Part shown: positions 34,350-43,853 of the stretch, piece after piece
How positions within the stretch are numbered: position 1 is the stretch's first letter
Layout of the letters: each line of letters begins with the position of its first letter
Assembly (NCBI RefSeq): GCF_000009905.1
Contig: NC_006177.1
Span: forward strand, 1,178,001-1,242,000
Direction: 5' to 3'
DNA from: Symbiobacterium thermophilum IAM 14863
Lineage (GTDB): Bacteria > Bacillota > Sulfobacillia > Symbiobacteriales > Symbiobacteriaceae
DNA length: 64,000 nucleotides
Made by a program: the position numbers and the translations under genes
The notes under the pieces: model-generated
Databases searched by the model: none
What the model saw: only the letters and a program-made list of their open reading frames with translations
Told to the model about the DNA's origin: nothing

Positions 34350-35000
34350 ATGGCGAAGCGATATGCTGTCATTGGGCTGGGGCGGTTCGGCGCCAGTCTG
34401 GCGCAGGAGCTGACGGGCGCGGGCCAGCACGTGCTGGCCGTGGACGTCGATGCCGACCGGGTGGACGAGCTGGCCGCGGTCCTGCCCCGGGTGGTGCGGG
34501 CCGACGGCACCGATCCGGCGGTGCTCAGGGCCCTGCGCATCCACGAGTTCGACACCGTGGTGGTCGCGATCGGCGACAACGTGGAGTCCAGCGTCCTCAC
34601 CGTGCTCAACTGCCGGGACCTGGGCGTGCCGTACCTGGTGGCCCAGGCGCAGGACGAGGCCCACGGCCGGATCCTGAAGCGGCTCGGGGTCGACCGGGTG
34701 GTGTATCCGCAGCGCGACATGGGCATCCGGGTCGCCAGCAACATCGCCACCGGCGGCATCATCGACTACGTCCGTCTCTCCGACGAGTACGGGCTGGCCG
34801 AGCTTGCGCCGCCCCGGTCGGTGCTGGGCAAGAGCCTGCGGGACCTGGACCTGCCCCACCGCTTCGGCCTGAACGTGATGGCCATCAAGCGCGGGCAGCG
34901 GGTCATCGTCTCCCCGCGGGCCGAGGAGCGCATCGCGGAGGGCGACATCATGGTGGTCATCGGCAGCGCAGCCGGCATCACCCGGCTCCAGGGCGAGTAG
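34350..35000 (+). CDS. Potassium uptake regulatory subunit, RCK/TrkA type (KtrA-like) 1
   Basis: A 216-residue cytoplasmic gating protein: TrkA-N Rossmann domain (GLGRFGASLAQEL, then the acidic pair of AVDVDADRV) and TrkA-C domain (last 75 residues). Such rings bind ATP/ADP or c-di-AMP and open the KtrB channel. The ATG at 34350 is about 9 bases after GAAGGGAG. The channel gene follows after 11 bp. Confidence 0.9.
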   Translation: MAKRYAVIGLGRFGASLAQELTGAGQHVLAVDVDADRVDELAAVLPRVVRADGTDPAVLRALRIHEFDTVVVAIGDNVESSVLTVLNCRDLGVPYLVAQAQDEAHGRILKRLGVDRVVYPQRDMGIRVASNIATGGIIDYVRLSDEYGLAELAPPRSVLGKSLRDLDLPHRFGLNVMAIKRGQRVIVSPRAEERIAEGDIMVVIGSAAGITRLQGE

Positions 35001-35011
35001 GGGGGCGGAGA

Positions 35012-36382
35012 ATGGCACTGCAGCACCGGAGGAGGGGGCCGACGTTTACGCCGCCGCAGGCCCTGGCGGCGGGGTTTGCGCTGCTGATCCTCATCGGCAC
35101 CGTCCTGCTGGCCCTGCCCGTCGCCCACGAGCCCGGCCACCGGTTGTCCTTGACGGATGCGTTGTTCATGGCCACGTCGGCCGTCTGCGTCACCGGCCTG
35201 GCCGTGGTGGACGTGTCCACCACCTTCAGCGCCTTCGGCGAGGTCGTGCTCCTGCTGCTGGTCCAGGCGGGCGGCCTGGGCATCATGAGTCTGTCGGCGC
35301 TGATGTTCCTGCTCACGGGCCGGCGCATCGGCCTGCACGAGCGGCTGATGATGCAGGAGGCGCTGGGCTCCCTCTCCATCGCCGGGGTGGTGCGGCTCAC
35401 CCGCACCATCATCGCCGGCACCCTGGCCGTCGAGGCGATCGGGGCTGCGCTGCTCTCCCTGCGCTTCCTCGCCTACTATCCCCCGGCGCAGGCGCTCTAC
35501 TTCGGCATCTTCCACTCCATCACGGCGTTCAACAACGCGGGTTTCGACCTCACCTCCCGGTCCCTGCGCCCGTTCCAGCACGACCCGGCTGTCCTGCTGG
35601 TGATGGCGGGCCTGATCCTGATGGGCGGCATGGGCTTCGTGGTGCTGCAGGACGTGTGGCACCACAGGCGGTGGGAGCGGTTCAGCCTGCAGACCAAGCT
35701 GGTGCTGGCCGTCACGGGCGTGCTCGTGGGCGCAGCCACGCTGCTGGTGCTGGCGCTGGAGTGGGGCAACCCGGCCACGCTGGGCGGGCTGCCGGTGCCG
35801 GAGAAGCTGCTCAATGCCTTCTTCACTGCGGTCACGTTCCGCACCGCGGGCTTTGAGTCGATTCCCACGGCCGGCATGGCCTCCGCGGCGCTGCTCCTGG
35901 CCATGGTGCTCATGTTCATCGGCGGCTCCCCCGGCGGCACCGGCGGCGGCATCCGCACCACCACCTTCGCGGTCATCGCCCTGGCGGTGCGGGCCACGGT
36001 GCGGGGCACCGAGGACATTCAGGCGATGGGCCGGCGGCTGCCCCGGGAGCTGCTGGACCGGGCGATCGCCATCGTGGCGATGTCCATGGCCGTGATCGTC
36101 GCGGTGGGCGGGCTTCTCCTCGTGACCGAGGGGCACCTCGTCACCGCGCCCGGAAACCCGTTCGGCGCGGCCGACGTCTTATTCGAGAGCACATCTGCCT
36201 TCACCACCATGGGGCTGTCCACCGGCGTCACCCCGCACCTGAGCATGGCCGGCCGGCTCCTGCTGACGGTGACCATGTACGTCGGCCGCATCGGGCCGCT
36301 CACCGCTGCGGTGGCCCTGGCCCAGCGGCGGCGGGAGCGGGTGAACATCGACTATCCGGAAGAGCGGGTGATGATCGGGTGA
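35012..36382 (+). CDS. Potassium uptake channel subunit KtrB/TrkH family
   Basis: A 456-residue integral-membrane protein of the SKT family with four pore-loop repeats. Selectivity-filter glycines are in VCVTGL, FNNAGF, FRTAGF and TTMGLSTG. It conducts K+ (with Na+ coupling in Ktr systems). It lies between two RCK genes, with the second overlapping its stop codon. Length and position fit KtrB better than the longer TrkH. The ATG at 35012 follows GGGGCGGAG. Confidence 0.9.
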   Translation: MALQHRRRGPTFTPPQALAAGFALLILIGTVLLALPVAHEPGHRLSLTDALFMATSAVCVTGLAVVDVSTTFSAFGEVVLLLLVQAGGLGIMSLSALMFLLTGRRIGLHERLMMQEALGSLSIAGVVRLTRTIIAGTLAVEAIGAALLSLRFLAYYPPAQALYFGIFHSITAFNNAGFDLTSRSLRPFQHDPAVLLVMAGLILMGGMGFVVLQDVWHHRRWERFSLQTKLVLAVTGVLVGAATLLVLALEWGNPATLGGLPVPEKLLNAFFTAVTFRTAGFESIPTAGMASAALLLAMVLMFIGGSPGGTGGGIRTTTFAVIALAVRATVRGTEDIQAMGRRLPRELLDRAIAIVAMSMAVIVAVGGLLLVTEGHLVTAPGNPFGAADVLFESTSAFTTMGLSTGVTPHLSMAGRLLLTVTMYVGRIGPLTAAVALAQRRRERVNIDYPEERVMIG

Positions 36383-37044
36383 CCCGGAAGACCATCGTCG
36401 TGGTGGGCCTCGGCCGGTTCGGCTCCACCGTGGCCCTGCACCTGGAGAAGATGGGCCACGAGGTGCTGGGCATCGACGCGAACCAGGACCTGGTCGACCA
36501 CTTCGCGCCGGAGCTGACCCACGCCGTCGCCTGCGACTCCACCGACGAGGAGGCGCTGCGCGCCCTGGGGTTGCGCAACTTCGACGTCGGCGTCGTCGCC
36601 ATCGGCAGCGACGTGGAGGCCTCCATCCTGACCACCGTGCTCCTGAAGGAGCATGGGGTGCCGCTGGTGGTGGCCAAGGCGCGCAGCGAGCTGCACGGGC
36701 GCACCCTGGCGAAGGTGGGGGCGGACCGGGTGATCTACCCCGAGCGGGAGATGGGCGCCCGGCTGGCCCACTCGCTGATGACCGGCAGCGAGATCGACTA
36801 CATCGAGCTTTCGCCCGACTACACCATCATGGAGATGGCGGCGCCGCCGGCCCTGGCCGGCAGGACCCTGCGGGAGGCCAACCTGCGGGCGCAGTTCGGC
36901 ATCTCGGTGCTCGCGCTGAAGTCCGGCGAGCACATCAACGCGGCGCCGCTGGCCACCGATGTCATCCGGCCCGGCGACACCTTGGTGCTGCTGGGCAGCA
37001 AAGAGGGCGTGAAGCAATTGGAAAGGACGCTGCAGAAGGGATGA
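36379..37044 (+). CDS. Potassium uptake regulatory subunit, RCK/TrkA type (KtrA-like) 2
   Basis: A second RCK protein of 221 residues: GLGRFGSTVALHLEKMG at the N-terminus, acidic LGIDANQD, and a TrkA-C C-terminus. It begins with GTG overlapping the TGA of the channel gene (GTGA), so translation is probably coupled. Having RCK genes on both sides of one channel gene is uncommon. The two could form mixed rings, or one could serve another channel; this cannot be decided here. Confidence 0.88.
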   Translation: MTRKTIVVVGLGRFGSTVALHLEKMGHEVLGIDANQDLVDHFAPELTHAVACDSTDEEALRALGLRNFDVGVVAIGSDVEASILTTVLLKEHGVPLVVAKARSELHGRTLAKVGADRVIYPEREMGARLAHSLMTGSEIDYIELSPDYTIMEMAAPPALAGRTLREANLRAQFGISVLALKSGEHINAAPLATDVIRPGDTLVLLGSKEGVKQLERTLQKG

Positions 37045-37862
37045 CGAGAGCGGAAACGCCGCTGGGCCCCAAGCACGCCCTGGTCAGGCAGGCCCGGGAG
37101 CTCGCCCGGGAGCGGCGTGCGCGCGAGGAGTCGGGCCTGGCCCACATGGAGGGCGTGCGGCTGGTGGAGGAGGCGCTGGCCGCCGGCGTGGAGGTCGCGT
37201 ACCTGCTTTACACCCCCGAACTGGCGGAGCGTCCCCGTGGTGCGGAACTGCTGCGCACCGCCGCGGCGCGCGGGGTGCCGCTGCACCCGGTGACGCCGGA
37301 GGCGCTGGAGCGGGCGGCCGACACCCGGACCCCGCAGGGGGTCGTGGGCGTCTTCCGGCCCCTTTCCCGGACCCTGGACGACCTGGGGCCGGGGCTGGTG
37401 CTGGTCCTGGACGGCCTGCAGGACCCCGGGAACCTGGGCACGGCGATCCGCTCCCTGGAGGCGATGGGCGGCGGCGGCGCGGTGGTCGCCGGCGGGGTGG
37501 ACCCCTACAACCCCAAGGTGGTGCGGGGCGCGATGGGCTCGCTTTTCCGGCTGCCGGTCGTGAAACGGCCGATCGGAGACGCGCTCGCCGGGCTGCGGGC
37601 CGCCGGCCGGCGCATCTACCTGGCCGAGGCGGGGGGCGCCCTCGCCCCCTGGGCGGTGGACCTGGCCCGGGGTGCGGCGGTCGTGGTGGGCAGCGAGGCC
37701 GCCGGCCCCTCTCCGGAGGCCCGGGCGCTGGCCGACGGGGTCGTCTCCATTCCGATGGCCGGGCCCACCGAGTCGCTGAACGCCGGCGTGGCCGCCTCCC
37801 TGCTCGCGTACGAGGCGATGCGGCAGCAGGGGGCCGCGGCACCGCCCGCCTTGTCCCATTAA
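37041..37862 (+). CDS. TrmH/SpoU family RNA 2'-O-methyltransferase
   Basis: A 273-residue SPOUT methyltransferase with a substrate-binding N-terminal domain. The three SpoU motifs are clear: LDGLQDPGNLGTAIRS, VVGSEAAGPS and IPMAGPTESLNAGVAAS. It methylates a ribose in rRNA or tRNA with SAM; the target is unknown. It overlaps the RCK gene by 4 bp (ATGA). In many Firmicutes such a gene sits just before pheS, but here the polysaccharide cluster lies between. Confidence 0.88.
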   Translation: MTRAETPLGPKHALVRQARELARERRAREESGLAHMEGVRLVEEALAAGVEVAYLLYTPELAERPRGAELLRTAAARGVPLHPVTPEALERAADTRTPQGVVGVFRPLSRTLDDLGPGLVLVLDGLQDPGNLGTAIRSLEAMGGGGAVVAGGVDPYNPKVVRGAMGSLFRLPVVKRPIGDALAGLRAAGRRIYLAEAGGALAPWAVDLARGAAVVVGSEAAGPSPEARALADGVVSIPMAGPTESLNAGVAASLLAYEAMRQQGAAAPPALSH

Positions 37863-37879
37863 TGTGTGGAATGTACAAT
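37851..37879 (+). promoter_or_regulatory. Promoter of the polysaccharide cluster
   Basis: TTGTCC (37851-37856) and TACAAT (37874-37879) with a 17-bp spacer. The -35 box lies inside the end of the methyltransferase gene. Confidence 0.6.
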
Positions 37880-37917
37880 AGCCTGGACAGCCCGCGCGCT
37901 GGGGGTGACGGAGCGCC

Positions 37918-39048
37918 TTGACGACAGACATGCCCAACATCCTGCTCGCTGCCATGGCCCTCGACCTGGGCGGGGCGGAAACCCATGTGATCAGCCTCGC
38001 GCGTGAGCTGCACCGGCGCGGGCACCGCGTGGTGGTGGCTTCGGCGGGCGGTCGCATGGTGCCCCTGCTCGAGGAGCGCGGGATCCCCCATATCGTCGTG
38101 CCGATGGCCAGCCGAAACCCGCTGGCCATGGCGCGCGCTTACCGGCGGCTGCGCCGGCTGATCGCCGAGCACCAGATCGGGCTCATCCACGCCCACGCCC
38201 GCATCCCCGCGTGGCTGTGCGCGCTGGCGGTGCGGGGGAAGGGCATTCCGCTGGTCACCACCTACCACGGGGTGTACAACGCCGGCTTCCCCTGGAAGTA
38301 CCTGACGACCTTCGGCCAGCGCGCCATCGCCGTGAGCGAGGACGTGCGCCGCCACCTGGAGGGGCCGCTGGGCGCGCCGCCCGCGATCATCCGGGTCATC
38401 CCCAACGGCTTCGAGACCGGCGAGTTCCGGCCGGGGCTCGACATCGCCCCGCTGCTCCGGGAGCTGGGCGTCGACCGGACGGGGCCGCACGTCGTGCACG
38501 CCAGCCGGCTGACCGACGAGTTCGCCGATACGGCCGTGGCGCTGCTGCAGGCCCTGCCCCGGCTGAACGAGCAGTTCCCGACCATCCGGCTCTGGATCCT
38601 GGGCGACGGCAACCGGTACGCCGAGGTGGCCCGCCTCGCCGACGAGGTGAACCGCCGGCTGGGCCGGGAGGCCGCGCGGGCGGTGGGCCACCGGCTGGAC
38701 GTGCCCGCCTTCTTCAACCTGGCCGACTGCGTGGTCGCCGTGGCCCGCACCGCCACCGAGGCCATGCTCTGCGAGCGGCCGGTGATCATCGCCGGCGAGG
38801 GCGGCTACCGGGGCATCCTCACGCCCGAGCGGATCCCGCTGTACGCCGGGTCCAACTTCACTGCCAGGGAGGGCGGCACGCCCCTGAACCCGGCGGTGCT
38901 GGCCGCGGACATCGCCGGCCTGCTGGCCCCCGGCAACGAGGCCGAGCGGCAGCGTCTGGGGCGCGCCGGGCGGGAGTTCGTCGTCGCCAGCCTCTCCATC
39001 GAATCGGTGACCGCGCGCATTCTGGACGTCTACGCGGAGGTGCTCTGA
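37918..39048 (+). CDS. Glycosyltransferase, GT4 family (1)
   Basis: A 376-residue GT-B fold glycosyltransferase with the N-terminal signature ALDLGGAETHVISLARELHRRGH and a C-terminal nucleotide-sugar binding half. It should transfer a sugar from an activated donor to a lipid-linked polymer on the cytoplasmic face. The start is TTG at 37918 behind GGAG, or ATG at 37930 without a ribosome site. It is the first gene of a tightly packed polysaccharide cluster. Confidence 0.85.
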   Translation: MTTDMPNILLAAMALDLGGAETHVISLARELHRRGHRVVVASAGGRMVPLLEERGIPHIVVPMASRNPLAMARAYRRLRRLIAEHQIGLIHAHARIPAWLCALAVRGKGIPLVTTYHGVYNAGFPWKYLTTFGQRAIAVSEDVRRHLEGPLGAPPAIIRVIPNGFETGEFRPGLDIAPLLRELGVDRTGPHVVHASRLTDEFADTAVALLQALPRLNEQFPTIRLWILGDGNRYAEVARLADEVNRRLGREAARAVGHRLDVPAFFNLADCVVAVARTATEAMLCERPVIIAGEGGYRGILTPERIPLYAGSNFTAREGGTPLNPAVLAADIAGLLAPGNEAERQRLGRAGREFVVASLSIESVTARILDVYAEVL

Positions 39049-39049
39049 C

Positions 39050-39547
39050 GTGCTGATCGACAACAAGGGCCGGCTCTTCGGCAAGATCAACCTGCTCGAC
39101 CTGGTGGTGCTCCTGGGAATCCTGGCCGTCGCAGGGCGGTTCGTCTACGGGGCCCTGACGGGCCCGGCGGCGACCCCGACCGGGCAGGACCAGGTGATCG
39201 AGATGACCCTCCGCATCCCGGCCGTGACCCAGTGGACCATCGACGCCATCCAGGTGGGCGACGAGGTGTACGACAGCAAGTCCAACACCCGCATGGGCCA
39301 GATCGTCGACGCCTGGTGGGAGCCGGCCGTCGTCGTGCGCGAGATGCCGGACGGCATCGTTCCCCACGAGTCCGACACCCACTTCGACCTGTACGTGACC
39401 GTGCGCGGGCCCGCCCGGGTCTCGCCCAACGGCGTCACCATGAGCGGCATCGAGGTGAAGGTGGGGCGGAGCAACCAGTACAAGAGCGCGTTCTGGGCCG
39501 CCACCGGGACGACGGTGGCCTTCGACCTGAATCCGCCCGAGCGGTAG
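39050..39547 (+). CDS. DUF4330 domain protein
   Basis: A 165-residue protein with the DUF4330 N-terminus (LIDNKGRLFGKINLLDL), one membrane helix (residues about 16-35) and an extracytoplasmic beta-rich domain. It starts with GTG 1 nt after the preceding stop, so is translationally coupled. Its role is unknown; the position between a glycosyltransferase and the polymerase suggests an accessory function in polymer assembly or export. Confidence 0.8.
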   Translation: MLIDNKGRLFGKINLLDLVVLLGILAVAGRFVYGALTGPAATPTGQDQVIEMTLRIPAVTQWTIDAIQVGDEVYDSKSNTRMGQIVDAWWEPAVVVREMPDGIVPHESDTHFDLYVTVRGPARVSPNGVTMSGIEVKVGRSNQYKSAFWAATGTTVAFDLNPPER

Positions 39548-39559
39548 GGGGCCGGTCAC

Positions 39560-41182
39560 ATGGTACGGTCACCCCTTCTGGATGTCTGGGAGACAAGCCT
39601 GGTCGGTCGGCTGGCCGCGTGGTTCCTGGGGGTGTGGGAGGCGAGCCTGACGGGGCGGGCCCTTGCCGCGCTGGGCGCCTTCTGCGCGCGCGTCTTCGCC
39701 GGCTCGCTGATCGGCCGGTTCTGGTACTCGGACTGGCCCCGGTCCGGCGACGGCGACGGGCCGGTGAGCCGTGCCCTCGGGGGGCTCCGCCGGCTGGCCG
39801 AGGCCGTCGGCCGGGCCGCCGGGCCGTGGCTCCGGGGGCTCTGGGAGACCAGCCTGCTGGTGGCCCTGGGCGGCCGCGTCGCCCGGGCGGTGGGGGGGCT
39901 CCTTGCGGGCAGCCACCTGTGGGGGCTGTTCTGGGGCTACGCCGGTGACGTCGCGCCGGCCCCGGCCGAGGCGGAGGACCGGCCGACGTCGCCGGTGGTC
40001 TACCTGCTGGGGCTGCTGCTGGGGTTGCTGCCCCTGGTGCCGCACACCCTGTCCGGCCTTTCCACGGCCGCGATGATCGCCGGCGTCTGGTCGCTGGCCG
40101 GCCTCGCCGTGCTGGTCCGCTTCGCCCGGGGCGAGTTTGACTGGCGGGCGCCCTCGGCCCTGCTGCCGCTGTCTTTCCTGCTCCTGGTGGTCGGCGCGGC
40201 CGCCGTGCAGTCGCTGGCGCCGGCGGCCAGCTTTCGCAACCTGATCATCTGGCTGACCGCGGGCCTGCTCTTCTGGCTGGTCGCCGACCAGGTCCGCACC
40301 TCCCGGGACGCGGCGGCGCTGCTGGGGCCGGTGCTGGCCGGGGCAATGCTCATGACCCTCTGGGCGGTGTACCAGGTGTTCCGTCCGCCGCAGGTCGAGG
40401 AGTCCTGGGTGGACCCCGAGCAGGCGGGACAGGTGATCCGGGTCTTCGCCAGCATGGGCAACCCCAATTACCTGGCGGAGTACATGACGCTGCTGCTGCC
40501 GCCGGCGATCGGCCTCTGGCTGCAGAACCCCCGCCGGCAGCTGCCCCTGGCCCTGCCGGTGGCGATGATGCTGCTCACGCTCCTGCTCACCGGCTCCCGC
40601 GGCGGCTGGCTGGCCACGGCCGGCGCCCTGGGGCTCTTCGTGCTGCTGCGCTTCCGCCGCTGGACCGTCTTCCTGGCGCTGGGCGGACTGGCGCTCCTCC
40701 TGGCGGCGCCGGACGCCATCCTCACGCGGCTGCTCTCGGCCTTCTCGCTGGCGGACACGTCCAACCAGTATCGGGTGAACATCTGGATCGGCGTGCTGGC
40801 CATGCTGCGGGAGCACTGGGTGCTGGGGGTGGGCGCCGGGGCCGAGGCGTTTGCGAAGGGCTACCAGGCCTTCATGCTGTCCGAGGCCCGGGCGGCGCAC
40901 GCCCACAACGTGCCGCTGGAGATCTTCGCCGAGATGGGCATCCTCGGCCTCATCGCCGCGGTCTGGGCGCTCCTGGCCGCGCTGCGCCGGCCCTTCGTCG
41001 TCGGCGCAGACCGGCAGAGCAGCTACATCCTCGCCGCCGTCCCCTGCGCCCTGACCGGCCTCCTGGTCCACGGCCTGGTGGACTACGTGTGGTACAATCC
41101 CAAGATCCTGTTTGCCTTCTGGGCCCTGGCGGGCCTGGGGGCGGGCCTGGCAGCAGGCCACAGAGAGGAACGAGCGACTTGA
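39560..41182 (+). CDS. O-antigen ligase/polymerase-like membrane protein
   Basis: A 540-residue multi-helix membrane protein of the Wzy/WaaL (O-antigen ligase) superfamily. It has about 12 hydrophobic segments and an extracytoplasmic loop before HAHNVPLEIFAEMGILG, the typical C-terminal signature. It has an unusual amphipathic N-terminal region of about 150 residues in which WETSLV/WEASLT-type stretches recur (VWETSLVGRL, VWEASLTGRA, LWETSLLVAL). It probably polymerises or ligates cell-surface glycan. Confidence 0.83.
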   Translation: MVRSPLLDVWETSLVGRLAAWFLGVWEASLTGRALAALGAFCARVFAGSLIGRFWYSDWPRSGDGDGPVSRALGGLRRLAEAVGRAAGPWLRGLWETSLLVALGGRVARAVGGLLAGSHLWGLFWGYAGDVAPAPAEAEDRPTSPVVYLLGLLLGLLPLVPHTLSGLSTAAMIAGVWSLAGLAVLVRFARGEFDWRAPSALLPLSFLLLVVGAAAVQSLAPAASFRNLIIWLTAGLLFWLVADQVRTSRDAAALLGPVLAGAMLMTLWAVYQVFRPPQVEESWVDPEQAGQVIRVFASMGNPNYLAEYMTLLLPPAIGLWLQNPRRQLPLALPVAMMLLTLLLTGSRGGWLATAGALGLFVLLRFRRWTVFLALGGLALLLAAPDAILTRLLSAFSLADTSNQYRVNIWIGVLAMLREHWVLGVGAGAEAFAKGYQAFMLSEARAAHAHNVPLEIFAEMGILGLIAAVWALLAALRRPFVVGADRQSSYILAAVPCALTGLLVHGLVDYVWYNPKILFAFWALAGLGAGLAAGHREERAT

Positions 41183-42264
41183 CGGACGCAAGACGAGACC
41201 TGCCGCGGGTGCTGCACGTCTGCAGCGACACCAACATCGGCGGTGCCGGCCGGTACGTGCTCACCCTGCTGACCCAGCCCCGGATTGCGGAACGGTTCAC
41301 GGTGGCGGCAGCCTGCCCCGAAGGGGCGCTGGCTGCCGCCCTGCGGCGCGCCGGCGTGACGGTCTTCCCGTACGCGGGCGCGGACCGCTCGCTCTCCTGG
41401 TCCGGCCTCAGGGAGCTGGTCGGGCTCATCCGGCGGTGGCGGCCGCACGTCGTTCACACCCACGGCGCCCTGGCCGGCCGCATCGCCGGCCGGCTGGGCG
41501 GCGCCCGGGTGGTCTACACCAAGCACGGGCTCGCCGCCGCTGTGGAGGCCTCGGTGCAGGTCCGGAGCCCGGGAGCCTGGCTGCGACGGCTGGCCGTGCG
41601 CCGCTTTGCCGACCGCATCGTCGCAGTGTCCGGCGCGGTGCGGGATGCCCTGATCGCGCAGGGGGCCGACCCCGCGGCGGTACGGGTCATCCCCGGCGGC
41701 GTCGACCTCGGGCCGTATGAACAGGCGCCGCCTCCGGTAGCGGGAGTGGTGGGCGCCCTGGGGCGGCTGGAACGGGAGAAGGGGTTCGACGTGCTCCTGG
41801 AGGCCATGGCCCGGCTCCGGGGCGAGGCCCGGCTGCTCCTGGGCGGCGACGGCTCCCAGCGGCAGGCCCTGGCGGCCCGGGTGGAGGCGGAGGGGCTGCC
41901 GGTCGAACTGGTCGGCTTCGTGGACGACGTGCCGGCTTTCCTGGGCCGCACCGGGGTGTTCGTGGTCCCGTCCCGGTCGGAGGGTCTGGGGCTGGTGGCG
42001 GTGGAGGCGATGGCGGCCGGCAGGCCGGTGGTGGCTTCCCGCACCGGCGGCCTTCCCGAGGTGGTGGTGGATGGCGAAACGGGCCTCCTGGTGGCGCCGG
42101 AGGATCCGGACGGCCTGGCCCGGGCGATCCGGATGCTGCTGGCCGACCCGGAGCGGTCGGCCCGGATGGGCGCGGCCGGGCGGGAGCGGGCGCGGGCCCT
42201 GTTCAGCGCCGAGCGCATGGCGGCGGAGACCGCCGCGCTGTACGAGGAGTTGATCGCCCCATGA
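41179..42264 (+). CDS. Glycosyltransferase, GT4 family (2)
   Basis: A 361-residue GT4 transferase: N-terminal SDTNIGGAGRYVLTLL, C-terminal donor site with PSRSEGLGLVAVEAMAAGRPVV (E-x7-E type). It starts with TTG overlapping the previous stop by 4 bp and ends overlapping murJ by 4 bp. It acts in the cytoplasm on a lipid-linked glycan precursor; its sugar is unknown. Confidence 0.87.
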   Translation: MTDARRDLPRVLHVCSDTNIGGAGRYVLTLLTQPRIAERFTVAAACPEGALAAALRRAGVTVFPYAGADRSLSWSGLRELVGLIRRWRPHVVHTHGALAGRIAGRLGGARVVYTKHGLAAAVEASVQVRSPGAWLRRLAVRRFADRIVAVSGAVRDALIAQGADPAAVRVIPGGVDLGPYEQAPPPVAGVVGALGRLEREKGFDVLLEAMARLRGEARLLLGGDGSQRQALAARVEAEGLPVELVGFVDDVPAFLGRTGVFVVPSRSEGLGLVAVEAMAAGRPVVASRTGGLPEVVVDGETGLLVAPEDPDGLARAIRMLLADPERSARMGAAGRERARALFSAERMAAETAALYEELIAP

Positions 42265-43829
42265 CGTCCGGCAGCCCGCGCTCCCTGGTGAAGGCGGCGT
42301 CCATCATCACCGCCGCCGCCGTGCTGAGCCGCATCCTCGGCTACGTCCGGGAGATGCTCCTGGCCGCCCGCTTCGGCGCGACCTACACCACCGACGCCTA
42401 CGTGACCGCCCACGACCTGCCCTACTCGCTGTTCCTCACCGTGAGCGCCGGCGTGGTGATGGTCTTCATCCCCGTCTACCGCGAGGTGGTGCAGCGGCGG
42501 GGGCATGAGGCCGCCGGGCGGCTGGTGGTGAGCGTCACGAACCTGACCCTGTTGTTCGCCCTGGCGCTGCTGGCCCTGGGCTGGGCCCTGGCGCCATGGT
42601 TCGTGCCGATCCTGGTGCCCTGGTTCCCCGAACACGCCCATGCCCTGACGGTCTCGCTCACCCGTACCATGCTGCCGATGCTGCTCTTCATGGGGCTGGG
42701 CGGTGTGGCCACGGCGGTGCTCAACGCCCACCACCGGTTCACGGCCCCCGCCTTCGTCGGGCTGGTGAACAACCTGCCGGTGGTGCTGACCCTCCTGGTC
42801 GTGTCCCAGACGGCCCACATCCGCTGGGTCGCCTGGTCCGTGGTGGCCGGGGCCGCGCTGGGGGCCCTGATGCTGCTGCCGAGCCTCCGCCGGCTGGGCA
42901 TCGGCTGGCGGCCCGCCGTCGACTGGGAGGATCCCGGCCTCGCCAAGGTGGGCCGGCTCATCGTGCCGGTCCTGATCACCACGGGGATCATCCAGGTCCA
43001 GGACTTCTTCGACCGCTTCCTGGCCTCGGGTCTTGCCGAGGGCTCCATCTCGGCGCTGAACTACGCGGTGCGGGTCAACTCACTGCCCTACGGGGTCGTC
43101 GGCACCTCCATCGCCACTGTGCTCTATCCCACGCTGGCGGCCCAGGCCGCGGACCAGCAGGCCGACGAGCTGCGCGCGACCCTCGCCCGGGGGCTGCGGA
43201 TGCTCAGCTTCGTGCTGCTGCCGATGGCCGTGGGGCTCCTGCTGTTCCGGGAGCCCATCGTGCAGCTCATGTTCCAGCGGGGGGCGTTCGACCCCGCGGC
43301 GACACGGCTCACCGCCTACGCCCTGCTCTTCTACGCGCCGGGCATCCTGCTGTTCGGCTGGCAGGACTTCCTCAACCGGTGTTTCTGGGCCCTGCAGGAC
43401 ACCCGCACCCCCGCGTGGGCGGCGGCCGGGCTGGTGGCGTTCGGCCTGGTCTTCAAGCTGGCGCTGGTCGGCCCCCTCGCGCACGGGGGTCTGGCCCTGG
43501 GCCAGACCCTGGCCACGCTGGTCTCCGTGGGGTTCCTGCTCTGGCAACTCCGGAAGCGGCTGACCTACATCGGCGGGCGGGAGATCCTGCGGAGCCTGGG
43601 CGTGCACCTGGCCACTGCGGCGGCCGGCGGGCTTGCGGGCTGGGGGCTGTACGGGCTCATCGCCCGCGCAGCGCCGGGCGACGGGCTGGTCGCGCAGGTG
43701 GTGCGGCTCTTCCCGGCCCTGGGCGCGGTGGTCGTGGTGCACGTGGCCCTGGCGCTGCTGTTCGGCGACCGGGAGGGGGCCGAGGTCGTGTCAAAGGCAT
43801 ACCGGCGGCTGGCGAGGCGAAGGGCATGA
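42261..43829 (+). CDS. murJ: MurJ/MviN family lipid flippase
   Basis: A 522-residue MOP-superfamily flippase with about 14 membrane helices and the conserved SRILGYVREMLLAARFGA at the N-terminus. MurJ moves lipid II across the membrane. Because it sits inside a glycan cluster between a glycosyltransferase and csaB, it may instead serve the local polymer; which applies cannot be told. It overlaps the preceding gene by 4 bp. Confidence 0.88.
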   Translation: MTSGSPRSLVKAASIITAAAVLSRILGYVREMLLAARFGATYTTDAYVTAHDLPYSLFLTVSAGVVMVFIPVYREVVQRRGHEAAGRLVVSVTNLTLLFALALLALGWALAPWFVPILVPWFPEHAHALTVSLTRTMLPMLLFMGLGGVATAVLNAHHRFTAPAFVGLVNNLPVVLTLLVVSQTAHIRWVAWSVVAGAALGALMLLPSLRRLGIGWRPAVDWEDPGLAKVGRLIVPVLITTGIIQVQDFFDRFLASGLAEGSISALNYAVRVNSLPYGVVGTSIATVLYPTLAAQAADQQADELRATLARGLRMLSFVLLPMAVGLLLFREPIVQLMFQRGAFDPAATRLTAYALLFYAPGILLFGWQDFLNRCFWALQDTRTPAWAAAGLVAFGLVFKLALVGPLAHGGLALGQTLATLVSVGFLLWQLRKRLTYIGGREILRSLGVHLATAAAGGLAGWGLYGLIARAAPGDGLVAQVVRLFPALGAVVVVHVALALLFGDREGAEVVSKAYRRLARRRA

Positions 43830-43853
43830 CCGGGGCGGAAAGGAGGAGTCACC

